Assembly: GCF_017305915.1 (NCBI RefSeq)
Contig: NZ_JAFKJN010000018.1
Span: 62,001-126,000, forward strand
From: Reyranella sp.
GTDB taxonomy: Bacteria; Pseudomonadota; Alphaproteobacteria; Reyranellales; Reyranellaceae
DNA length: 64,000 bases
Direction of reading: 5' to 3'
Shown here: positions 25,397 through 31,709 of the stretch, one piece after another
Numbering within the stretch: position 1 is the stretch's first letter
Layout: every line of letters starts with the position of its first letter
Notes under the pieces: model-generated
Told to the model about the DNA's origin: nothing
Databases searched by the model: none
Seen by the model: only the letters and a program-made list of their open reading frames with translations
Position numbers and translations under genes: made by a program

Positions 25397-25428
25397 CCCG
25401 TCCCAAACCGTTCCATGCCTGGGACGGG
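25397..25428 (+). terminator. Probable terminator hairpin after the amidohydrolase gene
   Basis: Arms CCCGTCCCA (25397-25405) and TGGGACGGG (25420-25428) enclose a 14-base loop, 11 bases after the stop codon. TAAAA follows rather than a T-run, so this is a weak intrinsic terminator or a stability hairpin. Confidence 0.5.
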
Positions 25429-25611
25429 TAAAATGCCGGTGGCATCGTCATCGGAGGCCTGCGAGTCCCGGAATCCGCGACCCTCCCTCCCCCGATAGGA
25501 TGTTTTTCTGTCCGTCGGGCCCCGCGGTAGCTCGGGCACAGGCTCGTATGACGCAAGGCGGGCATCATCATGCGCGTCACACTGCACCACCGCGCGCCGA
25601 ACACCTATTTT

Positions 25612-25670
25612 GGGCATTGGAACGCGAATCGACCCCTGATTTTGGCGAGTCGATTAGCGTTCCAATGCCC
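25612..25670. repeat. Long imperfect inverted repeat, unknown function
   Basis: Outer arms GGGCATTGGAACGC (25612-25625) and GCGTTCCAATGCCC (25657-25670) are perfect complements. They continue inward after one mismatch into AATCGAC and GTCGATT. The whole arm is 22 bases around a 15-base centre. No second copy was seen in this window. It lies 38 bases beyond the stop of the ferredoxin reductase gene, so it may be that gene's terminator, although there is no T-run. Confidence 0.8.
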
Positions 25671-25708
25671 GTAATGGGACTCTCGCGCGAGGCCTTATCC
25701 ACAAGCGC

Positions 25709-26731
25709 TCAGACGCCCGGCACTCCTGCGGTGGTCGAGTATTCGAAGTGCAGCGGCGTCTCGGGATGGACGAGCGCATACGCCGAGCGGGCGGCGATTG
25801 CCGCCTCGGAAAATCCCGTCAGGATCAGTTTCAACTTTCCCGCATAAGTGACGACATCGCCGACCGCGAAAATTCCAGGCTTGTTTGTCGCTGTTGTGGC
25901 GGGATCGACACTCACCTGGTTGCGCTCGAGCGCCAGCCCCCACTCGGCGATCGGGCCGAGCGACATCGACAGGCCGAAGAACGGCAGCAACACGTCGGCC
26001 GGAATTTTCCTTTCGGCGCCTTCGAGAGTCGTGACGTTCACCGCGCTGAGCTGGCCATCGGCACCGTCGAGACCGTGGAGCTGGTACGGCACCACCATTT
26101 CGACCTTCCCTGCCTTGGCGAGCGCCTTCAGCCGTGCCTCGCTCTCGGGCGCGGCGCGGAACTTGTCGCGGCGATGGATGACCGAGACGTGTGCGGCGAT
26201 CTCCGACAACGACAGCGCCCAGTCGACCGCCGAATCGCCGCCGCCGGCGATGACGACGCGCTTGCCGCGGAAGGCCTCGCGCTGGGTGACGTAATAGAAG
26301 ACGCTCTTGCCCTCGAACGCCTCGATACCGTCGAGCGGCGGCCGGTTCGGGCCGAAGGCGCCGACGCCGGCGGCGATGATCACCGCCCGCGCGTGGATCA
26401 CCGTGCCCTTCGAGGTGGTGAGCTTCCAGAAGCCGCCGCTCAGCGCCTCGAGCGCCTGGACCTGCTCGCCGAGGTGATAGACCGGCTTGAAGGGCGCGGC
26501 CTGCGCCTTCAGCCGCACCACCAGCTCGGCGGCCTCGATGCGCGGGAAGCCCGGAATGTCGTAGATCGGCTTTTCCGGATAGAGCGCGGTGCACTGCCCG
26601 CCGGCATCGTCGAGCACGTCGACCACGTGGCAGTGCAGGCGGACCATGCCGCATTCGAACACGGTGAACAGCCCGACCGGCCCCGCGCCCACGATGACCA
26701 CGTCGGTCTGATGGTGATGTCCGTCGGCCAT
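25709..26731 (-). CDS. Ferredoxin/flavodoxin-NADP+ reductase, thioredoxin reductase-like type
   Basis: 340-residue FAD enzyme of the TrxR-like ferredoxin-NADP reductase group. The FAD motif is VVIVGAGPVGLFTVFECG (about residues 11-28), followed by GGQCTALYPEKPIYDIPGFP. The NADP-binding motif is VVIAGGGDSAVDWAL and VIHRRDKFRA. There is no CxxC redox pair between the domains, which separates it from thioredoxin reductase. FAVGDVVTYAGKLKLILTGFSEAA closes the FAD site. It transfers electrons between NADPH and ferredoxin, useful to the ISC ferredoxin and perhaps to Rieske oxygenases. The N-terminal HHHQ is native sequence, not a tag. Confidence 0.92.
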   Translation of the reverse strand: MADGHHHQTDVVIVGAGPVGLFTVFECGMVRLHCHVVDVLDDAGGQCTALYPEKPIYDIPGFPRIEAAELVVRLKAQAAPFKPVYHLGEQVQALEALSGGFWKLTTSKGTVIHARAVIIAAGVGAFGPNRPPLDGIEAFEGKSVFYYVTQREAFRGKRVVIAGGGDSAVDWALSLSEIAAHVSVIHRRDKFRAAPESEARLKALAKAGKVEMVVPYQLHGLDGADGQLSAVNVTTLEGAERKIPADVLLPFFGLSMSLGPIAEWGLALERNQVSVDPATTATNKPGIFAVGDVVTYAGKLKLILTGFSEAAIAARSAYALVHPETPLHFEYSTTAGVPGV

Positions 26732-26781
26732 GATCCCTAAATGGCGCAGGCCCCCGGCAAAAGAAAGGGGCGCAAATGAAA

Positions 26782-26804
26782 GGCCCCGGTCGAAACCGGG
26801 GCCT
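26782..26804 (-). terminator. Intrinsic terminator of the tRNA gene
   Basis: On the minus strand the hairpin AGGCCCCGG, loop TTTCGA, CCGGGGCCT is followed by TTTC. It begins 8 bases beyond the tRNA 3' end and has the stem and T-tract of a rho-independent terminator, although the T-run is short. Confidence 0.75.
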
Positions 26805-26811
26805 GGAATTT

Positions 26812-26887
26812 GGTAGCTGGGGGCGGACTTGAACCGCCGACCCCGGCATTATGAGTGCCGTGCTCTAACCAGCTGAGCTACCCAGCC
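26812..26887 (-). tRNA. tRNA with anticodon CAU (probably elongator tRNA-Met)
   Basis: 76 nucleotides including an encoded CCA. The acceptor stem is GGCTGGG with CCCAGCT, the D arm is AGCTCAGCTGGTTAGAGCA, the anticodon loop is CTCATAA in stem CGGCA/TGCCG, and the T arm has GGTTCAAGTCC. The initiator-specific C1-A72 mismatch and the three G-C pairs of the initiator anticodon stem are absent, so it is not the initiator. Elongator Met is most likely; a CAU tRNA-Ile (lysidine-modified) cannot be fully excluded by eye. Confidence 0.92.
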
Positions 26888-27024
26888 ATGGGTGCGCGGT
26901 AATAGGGGTGCTGGCGGTCGGCTGTCAATGCGCTAGGAGGCACTTGCGGGGCGATTCCCAGCCCGCCATCGGGTGCGTCCCGGGGATGAACAAGGCTGAA
27001 ATCGATCATCCGAAAAACCCGAAG

Positions 27025-27813
27025 TCAGAACTTCATCTCCTCGATCGCGGCGACCAGTTTCTGGACATCCGCGGCGTACAGCCCGGCAGATCCCAGATTG
27101 TTGGCCTCGATCACGTGCAACTCCCTATTCGGAGCCACGCTGACGTCCAATACATAGGCCCGTTGCGGTTGCCATGGATGAGCAGCGATTTTCACCGCGA
27201 ACGCGACCACTTCGGGGTCGCTATGGTCTTCATAGAGGACCCGATCTCCGCGCCTGTACAGGGAGTTGGTGACGACCCGACCATCAACGATCCAGAACCG
27301 ATGTTCCTGCGCGATCTCTCTCAGAGGACCAATAACTGTCCCGGTATCGGGCTGGATCGACGAATGTGCTTCCGGATCATCCCAGAGTTTTCTGATCTGC
27401 GCGTGCCACTCCATAAACTCGACCCGAGTGGTAGGACCGGCTTTCCAGAATTTGTTGTCCTGTGCGGGACGGCAAAAGAACTGATCGGGCAGCGACGACT
27501 GTGGAACGTCGGCGAAGCGCCACATCGCTGCTCGGGCGTTCAGCATGTCGTCGCCCCAGTGGCGGACATAGTCGAGATGGTTGAGGTGCTCCAGATCGAA
27601 CACGCCCGGAACCCAGCCTTTCCGTTTGGCCTCGTGCCGGATCGCATACGCACCGATCACGATCACGTTCCCGAGCGGGTTCGGTTCCGGAACCAGTTTC
27701 CAGTCATCTCCAAGGTCATGGAAGCTGTGCGAGATGCCCCAGCGGGGCAGACTTTCGGCTAGGGCACGAACTCCAGCCTCATCCCGCATTTTATTCTGGA
27801 TGATCCAGTGCAT
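27025..27813 (-). CDS. ATP-grasp domain protein (R2K-clade-like), compositionally atypical
   Basis: 262 residues. The C-terminal half has the ATP-grasp layout: VVAFAVKIAAHPW, then YVLDVSVAPNRELHVIEANNLGSAGLYAADV, where D and the E-x-N triplet would bind Mg-ATP. The end GSAGLYAADVQKLVAAI resembles the R2K clade of ATP-grasp enzymes, often phage- or conflict-associated, which join amino acids or modify peptides. Base composition is visibly less G/C-rich than the neighbours, and the gene lies between a tRNA and housekeeping genes, so it was probably acquired. It follows a 48-codon gene by four bases. The substrate is unknown. Confidence 0.65.
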   Translation of the reverse strand: MHWIIQNKMRDEAGVRALAESLPRWGISHSFHDLGDDWKLVPEPNPLGNVIVIGAYAIRHEAKRKGWVPGVFDLEHLNHLDYVRHWGDDMLNARAAMWRFADVPQSSLPDQFFCRPAQDNKFWKAGPTTRVEFMEWHAQIRKLWDDPEAHSSIQPDTGTVIGPLREIAQEHRFWIVDGRVVTNSLYRRGDRVLYEDHSDPEVVAFAVKIAAHPWQPQRAYVLDVSVAPNRELHVIEANNLGSAGLYAADVQKLVAAIEEMKF

Positions 27814-27817
27814 CGGT

Positions 27818-27964
27818 CTATTCCTTTGCCTGACCAGTGCCCAGGCACATCAAGGAAAGCTTCAGTCGGGCCTGCCACATCACGATCGGCGGATCGTCGA
27901 ATGATTCCTCGACAACAGGGACCCATCTCGGAAGCCCGAGCTCTTCCTTGCTGCGCAGGTGCAT
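27818..27964 (-). CDS. Small ORF (48 residues) coupled to the VOC gene and to the ATP-grasp gene
   Basis: ATG 27964 overlaps the stop of the VOC gene by one base (TGATG), and the TAG stop lies four bases before the ATP-grasp start. The peptide begins MHLRSKEELGLPRWVPV and contains EESFDDPPIVMWQARLKLSL. It has no relatives that I recognise. It shares the lower G/C content of the ATP-grasp gene, so the two may have arrived together, perhaps as precursor peptide and ligase; that idea is untested. Coupled position is the main evidence that it is translated. Confidence 0.4.
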   Translation of the reverse strand: MHLRSKEELGLPRWVPVVEESFDDPPIVMWQARLKLSLMCLGTGQAKE

Positions 27965-28329
27965 CAGGCTATTTTCTCAGCCATCGACCGCTCGTCCCAG
28001 AGGCGGATCAGATACCCGTCGGGATCGGCGAGCTCGGGGCCGTAGCCCCAGAAGTTCTTCTGCGGGCCGTGGTTGAAGCGCACGCCGCGCGCGGTCCAGG
28101 CGGCGTGCGTGGCGTCGACATCGTCGACCTGGAACCACAGCGCGACGCCGTTGAACGCAACGTTCGGCTTCTCCTGCAGGAAGATCGCGAAGCCCTCGCC
28201 GTCGTTCAGCGCCACCGTTCGGGTGTTCGGCACCTCGAACTCGACCTTGAGGCCGAGCGTCTCCACCCACCAGTCGCGCGACCGTTCGAGGTTGCTGACC
28301 GGCAGGTTGAGATGGTCGAGCTTCATCAT
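27964..28329 (-). CDS. VOC-superfamily (glyoxalase/bleomycin-resistance-like) protein
   Basis: 121 residues with a single vicinal oxygen chelate domain of two beta-alpha-beta-beta-beta units. The N-terminal LDHLNLPVSNLERSRDWWVETLGL provides the first metal histidine. The C-terminal GPELADPDGYLIRLWDER has the usual DPDG motif and a glutamate-poor end. It could be a lyase, isomerase, dioxygenase or resistance protein; there is no way to tell from this. The start overlaps the stop of mnmA (ATGATGA), suggesting co-translation with that gene. Confidence 0.85.
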   Translation of the reverse strand: MMKLDHLNLPVSNLERSRDWWVETLGLKVEFEVPNTRTVALNDGEGFAIFLQEKPNVAFNGVALWFQVDDVDATHAAWTARGVRFNHGPQKNFWGYGPELADPDGYLIRLWDERSMAEKIA

Positions 28330-29453
28330 GGGAAGCGCCGGATGAAACCGCCGCCGAGGACGCGGCTGCCGGTAGCGCGATCATGGATCACGCAGGCCTG
28401 GCCCGGCGAGACGCCGATCTCGGGCTCGGCGAAGCGGACGACGAGCGCGCCGTTCGCCCGCTCGACCTCGGCGGGGCGCAAGGCCTGCGATGACCGCACC
28501 CTCACCTGCACCGGCAAGGCGCCGTCGAAATCGGGACCGAGCCAGTTGATGTCGTAGAGCGCGATCTCGCGGCGGCCGAGCGCGCGGCGCGGACCGACGA
28601 CGACGCGGCGGGTCTCGGGCTCGAGTTTCACGACGTAAAGCGGATCGTTGTCGGTGCCGCTGCGCTCGCCCAGCGCCAGGCCGCGGCGCTGGCCGACGGT
28701 GAAGCGGACGATGCCGTCGTGGCGGCCGACGACCTTGCCCGCCATGTCGACGATCTCACCCGGGTCGTTGGCCTCGGGGCGCAGCTTCTGCACGACGCCG
28801 GCATAGTCGCCGTTCGGCACGAAGCAGATGTCCTGGCTGTCGGGCTTGTCGGCGACCGCGAGCTCGAAGCGCTCGGCCAGGGCGCGCGTCTCGCTCTTGG
28901 GCAGGTCGCCCAGCGGGAAGCGCAGGTAGTCGAGCTGCTCGGCCGTCGTGCCGAACAGGAAGTAGCTCTGGTCGCGATTGGGATCGGTGCCGCGATGCAG
29001 CTCGGGGCCGGCCTCCCCCATCACGCGGCGCACGTAATGGCCGGTCGCCAGCGCCTCGGCGCCGAGCTCGCGCGCCGTCTTCATCAGGTCGCGGAACTTG
29101 ACCGTGCGGTTGCAGGCGATGCAGGGCACCGGCGTCTCGCCGCGCAGGTAGGAGTCGGCGAAGCTGTCCATCACTTCGGCGCGGAAACGGCTCTCGTAGT
29201 CCAGCACGTAGTGCGGGATGCCGAGCCGGTCGGCGACCTGGCGCGCGTCCTGGATGTCCTGGCCGGCGCAGCAGGCCCCCGCCTTCCCGACGGCGACCCC
29301 ATGATCGTAGAGCTGCAGGGTGACGCCCACGACGTCGTAGCCCTGCTCCTTCAGGAGCGCCGCCGTGACCGACGAATCGACGCCGCCCGACATCGCGACC
29401 ACCACGCGGGTGTCGCCGGGCGCCCTATCGAGACCGAGGGAGTTGCGGGCCAT
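28326..29453 (-). CDS. mnmA: tRNA-specific 2-thiouridylase
   Basis: 375 residues, cytosolic. It thiolates U34 of tRNA-Lys, -Glu and -Gln using sulfur relayed from a cysteine desulfurase. The PP-loop is VVVAMSGGVDSSVTAALL (residues about 17-34). The catalytic cysteines are in TPVPCIACNRTVKF and DSQDICFVPNGDY. The family's VGQRRGLALG and GQACVIHD sequences are intact. Length is normal. It sits a few kilobases from the ISC operon whose IscS could donate its sulfur. It is translated ahead of the VOC gene with a 4-base overlap. Confidence 0.96.
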   Translation of the reverse strand: MARNSLGLDRAPGDTRVVVAMSGGVDSSVTAALLKEQGYDVVGVTLQLYDHGVAVGKAGACCAGQDIQDARQVADRLGIPHYVLDYESRFRAEVMDSFADSYLRGETPVPCIACNRTVKFRDLMKTARELGAEALATGHYVRRVMGEAGPELHRGTDPNRDQSYFLFGTTAEQLDYLRFPLGDLPKSETRALAERFELAVADKPDSQDICFVPNGDYAGVVQKLRPEANDPGEIVDMAGKVVGRHDGIVRFTVGQRRGLALGERSGTDNDPLYVVKLEPETRRVVVGPRRALGRREIALYDINWLGPDFDGALPVQVRVRSSQALRPAEVERANGALVVRFAEPEIGVSPGQACVIHDRATGSRVLGGGFIRRFP

Positions 29454-29510
29454 GGCGGCGGGTATATAGGCCCCGCCGCCTTTCGCCGCCAGCGTGGGGC
29501 CGCCGCGGCC

Positions 29511-29637
29511 CTAGAGCATATTCCGTTCTGCTGGAATCAGCCGAACGGAATATGCCTGCTGCAACAACAACCCCCGTGCGCGCATTTCCGGGCAGATAGA
29601 ACCGCGAGCGGTTCCATCTGCCCGGAAATCGCTCTAG
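29511..29637. repeat. CTAGAGC-bounded intergenic palindromic element, copy 2 (composite)
   Basis: 127 bases from CTAGAGC to GCTCTAG. Left part: hairpin GCATATTCCGTTC / GAACGGAATATGC (29516-29553). Middle: the GCAACAACAACCCCCGTGCGCGC block, which is the reverse complement of the block in copy 1. Right part: hairpin ATTTCCGGGCAGATAGAACC-type arm and its complement, one mismatch (A for G in the arm), ending CGGAAAT. So the copy-1 element is here in inverted orientation plus an extra hairpin. The terminal CTAG supplies the stop codon of the glycine-zipper gene. Confidence 0.85.
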
Positions 29638-30140
29638 TAGTCGCGACGCCGGCCGGTATCTCGCACGGCGCGGGCAACGCCCTCGTTGTCGTAGACGATG
29701 ATCACCCGGTCGCCCATCTGCACGTCGCCGTCGTCGCGCTGGGCGATGGTGACCTCGGAGCCGTCGTCCTTGCGGATGGTGACCGCGATGCCGCGGGTCG
29801 GGCTGCTGCGGTCGATCGCGGTGCCGGCGATCGCGCCGCCGACCGCACCGAGCACGCCGCCCAGCACCGCGCTGCCGGCCGTGCCGCCGATCGCGGCGCC
29901 CGCGATCGCGCCGCCCACGCCGCCGACGCCGCCACCGATCAGGGTGCCGTCGCTGACGCCGCGCCGGGTCTGCTGGAGGTCGACGTCGCGGATCGACATC
30001 ACACGGCCGGCCTCGCCGCGGAAGCCGCCGGCGGCGGACGCCTGCTGGATGCCGGGCTGGACGCCGCCCTGCTGGCAGGCCGTCAACGTGACCGCCAACG
30101 CAAGGGGCGCCAACAGCGCCAAAAGCCACTTGCCGAACAT
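29634..30140 (-). CDS. Glycine-zipper 2TM (17-kDa surface antigen-like) lipoprotein
   Basis: 168 residues. A lipoprotein signal with lipobox TLTAC (Cys near 22) is followed by a linker, then a glycine zipper of about 45 residues (GGGVGGVGGAIAGAAIGG and GGVLGAVGGAIAGTAI) able to form a membrane hairpin. The C-terminal beta part, GIAVTIRKDDGSEVTIAQRD and GDRVIIVYDNEGVARAV, is typical of the SlyB/Rickettsia 17-kDa antigen family. It would sit in the outer membrane. The gene downstream of its paralogue, with 43 bases between, shows tandem duplication. The stop codon comes from the flanking repeat. Confidence 0.85.
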   Translation of the reverse strand: MFGKWLLALLAPLALAVTLTACQQGGVQPGIQQASAAGGFRGEAGRVMSIRDVDLQQTRRGVSDGTLIGGGVGGVGGAIAGAAIGGTAGSAVLGGVLGAVGGAIAGTAIDRSSPTRGIAVTIRKDDGSEVTIAQRDDGDVQMGDRVIIVYDNEGVARAVRDTGRRRDY

Positions 30141-30183
30141 CTTAAGTCCTCCGCCTCAAGTAAAGCCGGAGGATTTTAGCAGG

Positions 30184-30981
30184 CTATTCCAGCGTCCCGT
30201 AGCGGGGATCGTTCTGGGGCTGGGGACCACTTTGGCGATAGTCCTGGGAGCCGCCCGACTGCGCGTAGCCGCCGTACCCGCCACCCTGGTAGCCGGAACG
30301 GGAGCTCGACTGCGGCCGGGAGTAGCGCTGCGGCTGGCCGTAGTCGGCCGGCTGCGGGCCCGAGCCGTAGTCCTGGGAGCCGCCGGACTGGTAGCCACCG
30401 TATTGGGAGCCACCCGACTGATAGCCACCCGACTGCGGCGACGCGCCGTAGTTGCCGTAGTTGGCCTGCCGGTAGTCCTGCTGGCGGCCGCTGTCGCGCA
30501 CCGCCTTGGCGACGCCGCTGCGGTCCTGGACGATCTGGACGCGGTCGCCGAGCTGGACGTCGCCGTCGTCCTTCTGGGCGATGGTGACGGTCTGGCCGTT
30601 GTCCTTCTGGACCGTGACCTCGATGCCGCGGCCGGGGGTCTGGCGGTCGAAGATGGCGCCGCCGATCGCGCCGGCAGCGGCGCCCAGCACGCCGCCGATC
30701 AGGCCGCCGCCGATGCCGCGCCCGCCCGAGGCGCCGATGGCGAGGCCGCCCAGCCCGCCCAGCAGGCCGCCAACCATCGGGCCGTTGCCCGAGCCGCCAC
30801 CGCCGCGGATGCTGGTGTCGTTGATGGCGACCACGCGGCCCGCCTCACCGGTCGGCGTCCCGCCGCCATAGGCCGAAGCCGTGCTGACGTAGCCGGGCTG
30901 AACGCCGTTGTTGGCGCAAGCGCCGACGCCCCCTGCCAACAGTACCGGCAGCAGGACCAATCTCAGTGATTTGCCCCTCAT
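30184..30981 (-). CDS. Glycine-zipper 2TM lipoprotein with Gly/Gln/Ser/Tyr-rich repetitive tail
   Basis: 265 residues and a paralogue of the following gene: same lipobox type (GVGAC), glycine zipper (GGLLGGLGGLAIGASGGRG) and beta part (GIEVTVQKDNGQTVTIAQKD, GDRVQIVQDRSGVAKAVRD). The last hundred residues are different: a low-complexity segment built from units like GGYQSGGSQYGGYQSGGSQ, rich in Gly, Gln, Ser and Tyr, as in prion-like or adhesive tails. That extension probably lies in the periplasm or at the surface. First gene of the pair, so the tail may have been added after duplication. Confidence 0.85.
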   Translation of the reverse strand: MRGKSLRLVLLPVLLAGGVGACANNGVQPGYVSTASAYGGGTPTGEAGRVVAINDTSIRGGGGSGNGPMVGGLLGGLGGLAIGASGGRGIGGGLIGGVLGAAAGAIGGAIFDRQTPGRGIEVTVQKDNGQTVTIAQKDDGDVQLGDRVQIVQDRSGVAKAVRDSGRQQDYRQANYGNYGASPQSGGYQSGGSQYGGYQSGGSQDYGSGPQPADYGQPQRYSRPQSSSRSGYQGGGYGGYAQSGGSQDYRQSGPQPQNDPRYGTLE

Positions 30982-31045
30982 GAAAACCCCTTTGCGACAA
31001 AGACCATACGATTCGGTTTTTGTCCTTATTGGGGCATTTGGTCGC

Positions 31046-31252
31046 TCATCCTCTTTCTTCGATCCAGGCGGCCTGGATGGCTTCGAGGATCTTCTCGTTG
31101 GATTTGTTCGGATCGTCCTCGAATCCGGGAAGGGCCATCACCCACTTGTGTAGGTCGGTGAAGCGCAGATTCACGTTGTCTGAGTCGGGATGGGCTTCCT
31201 CGAGCTCGATGGCGATGTCGTGGATGTCCGTCCAGCGCAGCTTTTGGGCCAT
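31046..31252 (-). CDS. iscX: IscX, Fe-S assembly modulator
   Basis: 68 residues matching the small acidic IscX/YfhJ family: MAQKLRWTDIHDIAIELEE, then HPDSDNVNLRFTDLHKWV, then GFEDDPNKSNEKILEAIQAAWI. IscX binds IscS and iron and tunes the desulfurase rate. It is the last gene of the ISC operon, 9 bases after the ferredoxin gene, in the same place as in gammaproteobacteria. Length and motifs are normal. The ATG at 31252 follows GGGGGAG. Confidence 0.95.
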   Translation of the reverse strand: MAQKLRWTDIHDIAIELEEAHPDSDNVNLRFTDLHKWVMALPGFEDDPNKSNEKILEAIQAAWIEERG

Positions 31253-31261
31253 CTCCCCCTC

Positions 31262-31597
31262 CTACTTGTCGACCATCATGTTGCGGGTCGCGGCCGGCAG
31301 CTTCACCACCAGGCCGTCGAGCTCGTTGGACATGCGGATCTGGCAGCCGAGCCGCGAGGTGTGGGTCAGGCCGAAGGCCAGATCGAGCATGTCCTCCTCA
31401 TCCTCGCTGGCCGGCGCGAGCTTCTCGAACCAGGCGTTCTCGACGACGACGTGGCAGGTCGAGCAGGCGAGCGAGCCTTCGCAGGCGCCCTCGATGTCGA
31501 CGTGGTTGCGATGGGCGATCTCCAGCACGCTGAGGCCGAGCGGAGCTTCCACCTCCTTGCGCGAGCCGTCCTTCAGGATGAACGTCATCTTCGGCAT
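31262..31597 (-). CDS. fdx: ISC-type 2Fe-2S ferredoxin
   Basis: 111 residues. Cluster cysteines C39, C45 and C48 in CEGSLACSTCHV and C85 in SRLGCQIR give the adrenodoxin-type pattern Cx5Cx2Cx36C. It delivers electrons for cluster assembly on IscU and can be reduced by the FNR-type enzyme encoded at 25709. It is separated from hscA by a repeat-filled 112-base gap in an otherwise tight operon, so it may have its own expression level. Start ATG 31597 gives the normal N-terminus MPKMTFILKDG. Confidence 0.95.
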   Translation of the reverse strand: MPKMTFILKDGSRKEVEAPLGLSVLEIAHRNHVDIEGACEGSLACSTCHVVVENAWFEKLAPASEDEEDMLDLAFGLTHTSRLGCQIRMSNELDGLVVKLPAATRNMMVDK

Positions 31598-31621
31598 CTA
31601 CCAAACCTCAATCTCATTCCT

Positions 31622-31704
31622 CCTCCCCTTCGCGGAGCCCGCGAAGGGGAGGTGCCCTCGTCTTACGCGGGCACCTCCCCTTGCCGGACCCCGGCAAGGG
31701 GAGG
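31622..31704. repeat. Double-hairpin palindromic element between hscA and fdx
   Basis: Two perfect hairpins: CCTCCCCTTCGCGG with its complement (31622-31652), and CCTCCCCTTGCCGG with its complement (31674-31704). They share the CCTCCCCTT arm start. GGTGCCC and GGGCACC (31651-31657 and 31669-31675) make an overlapping third pairing, so alternative folds are possible. Located within the ISC operon; an attenuator, RNA-stability element or small mobile repeat are all possible. Confidence 0.85.
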
Positions 31705-31709
31705 AATTA

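Larger units (their letters stand above)
25386..25708. other. Non-coding gap with two inverted repeats
   Basis: About 320 bases without a credible gene. It holds a GC hairpin just after the amidohydrolase stop and a long imperfect inverted repeat in its right half (both listed separately). The short open frames crossing it have poor composition and no ribosome-binding site. Confidence 0.6.

Noticed and set aside
26888..27025. tRNA-adjacent attachment site for an integrated island
   Set aside because: The foreign-looking gene is on the 5' side of the tRNA; integrases normally use the 3' end, and no integrase or duplicated tRNA end was found.
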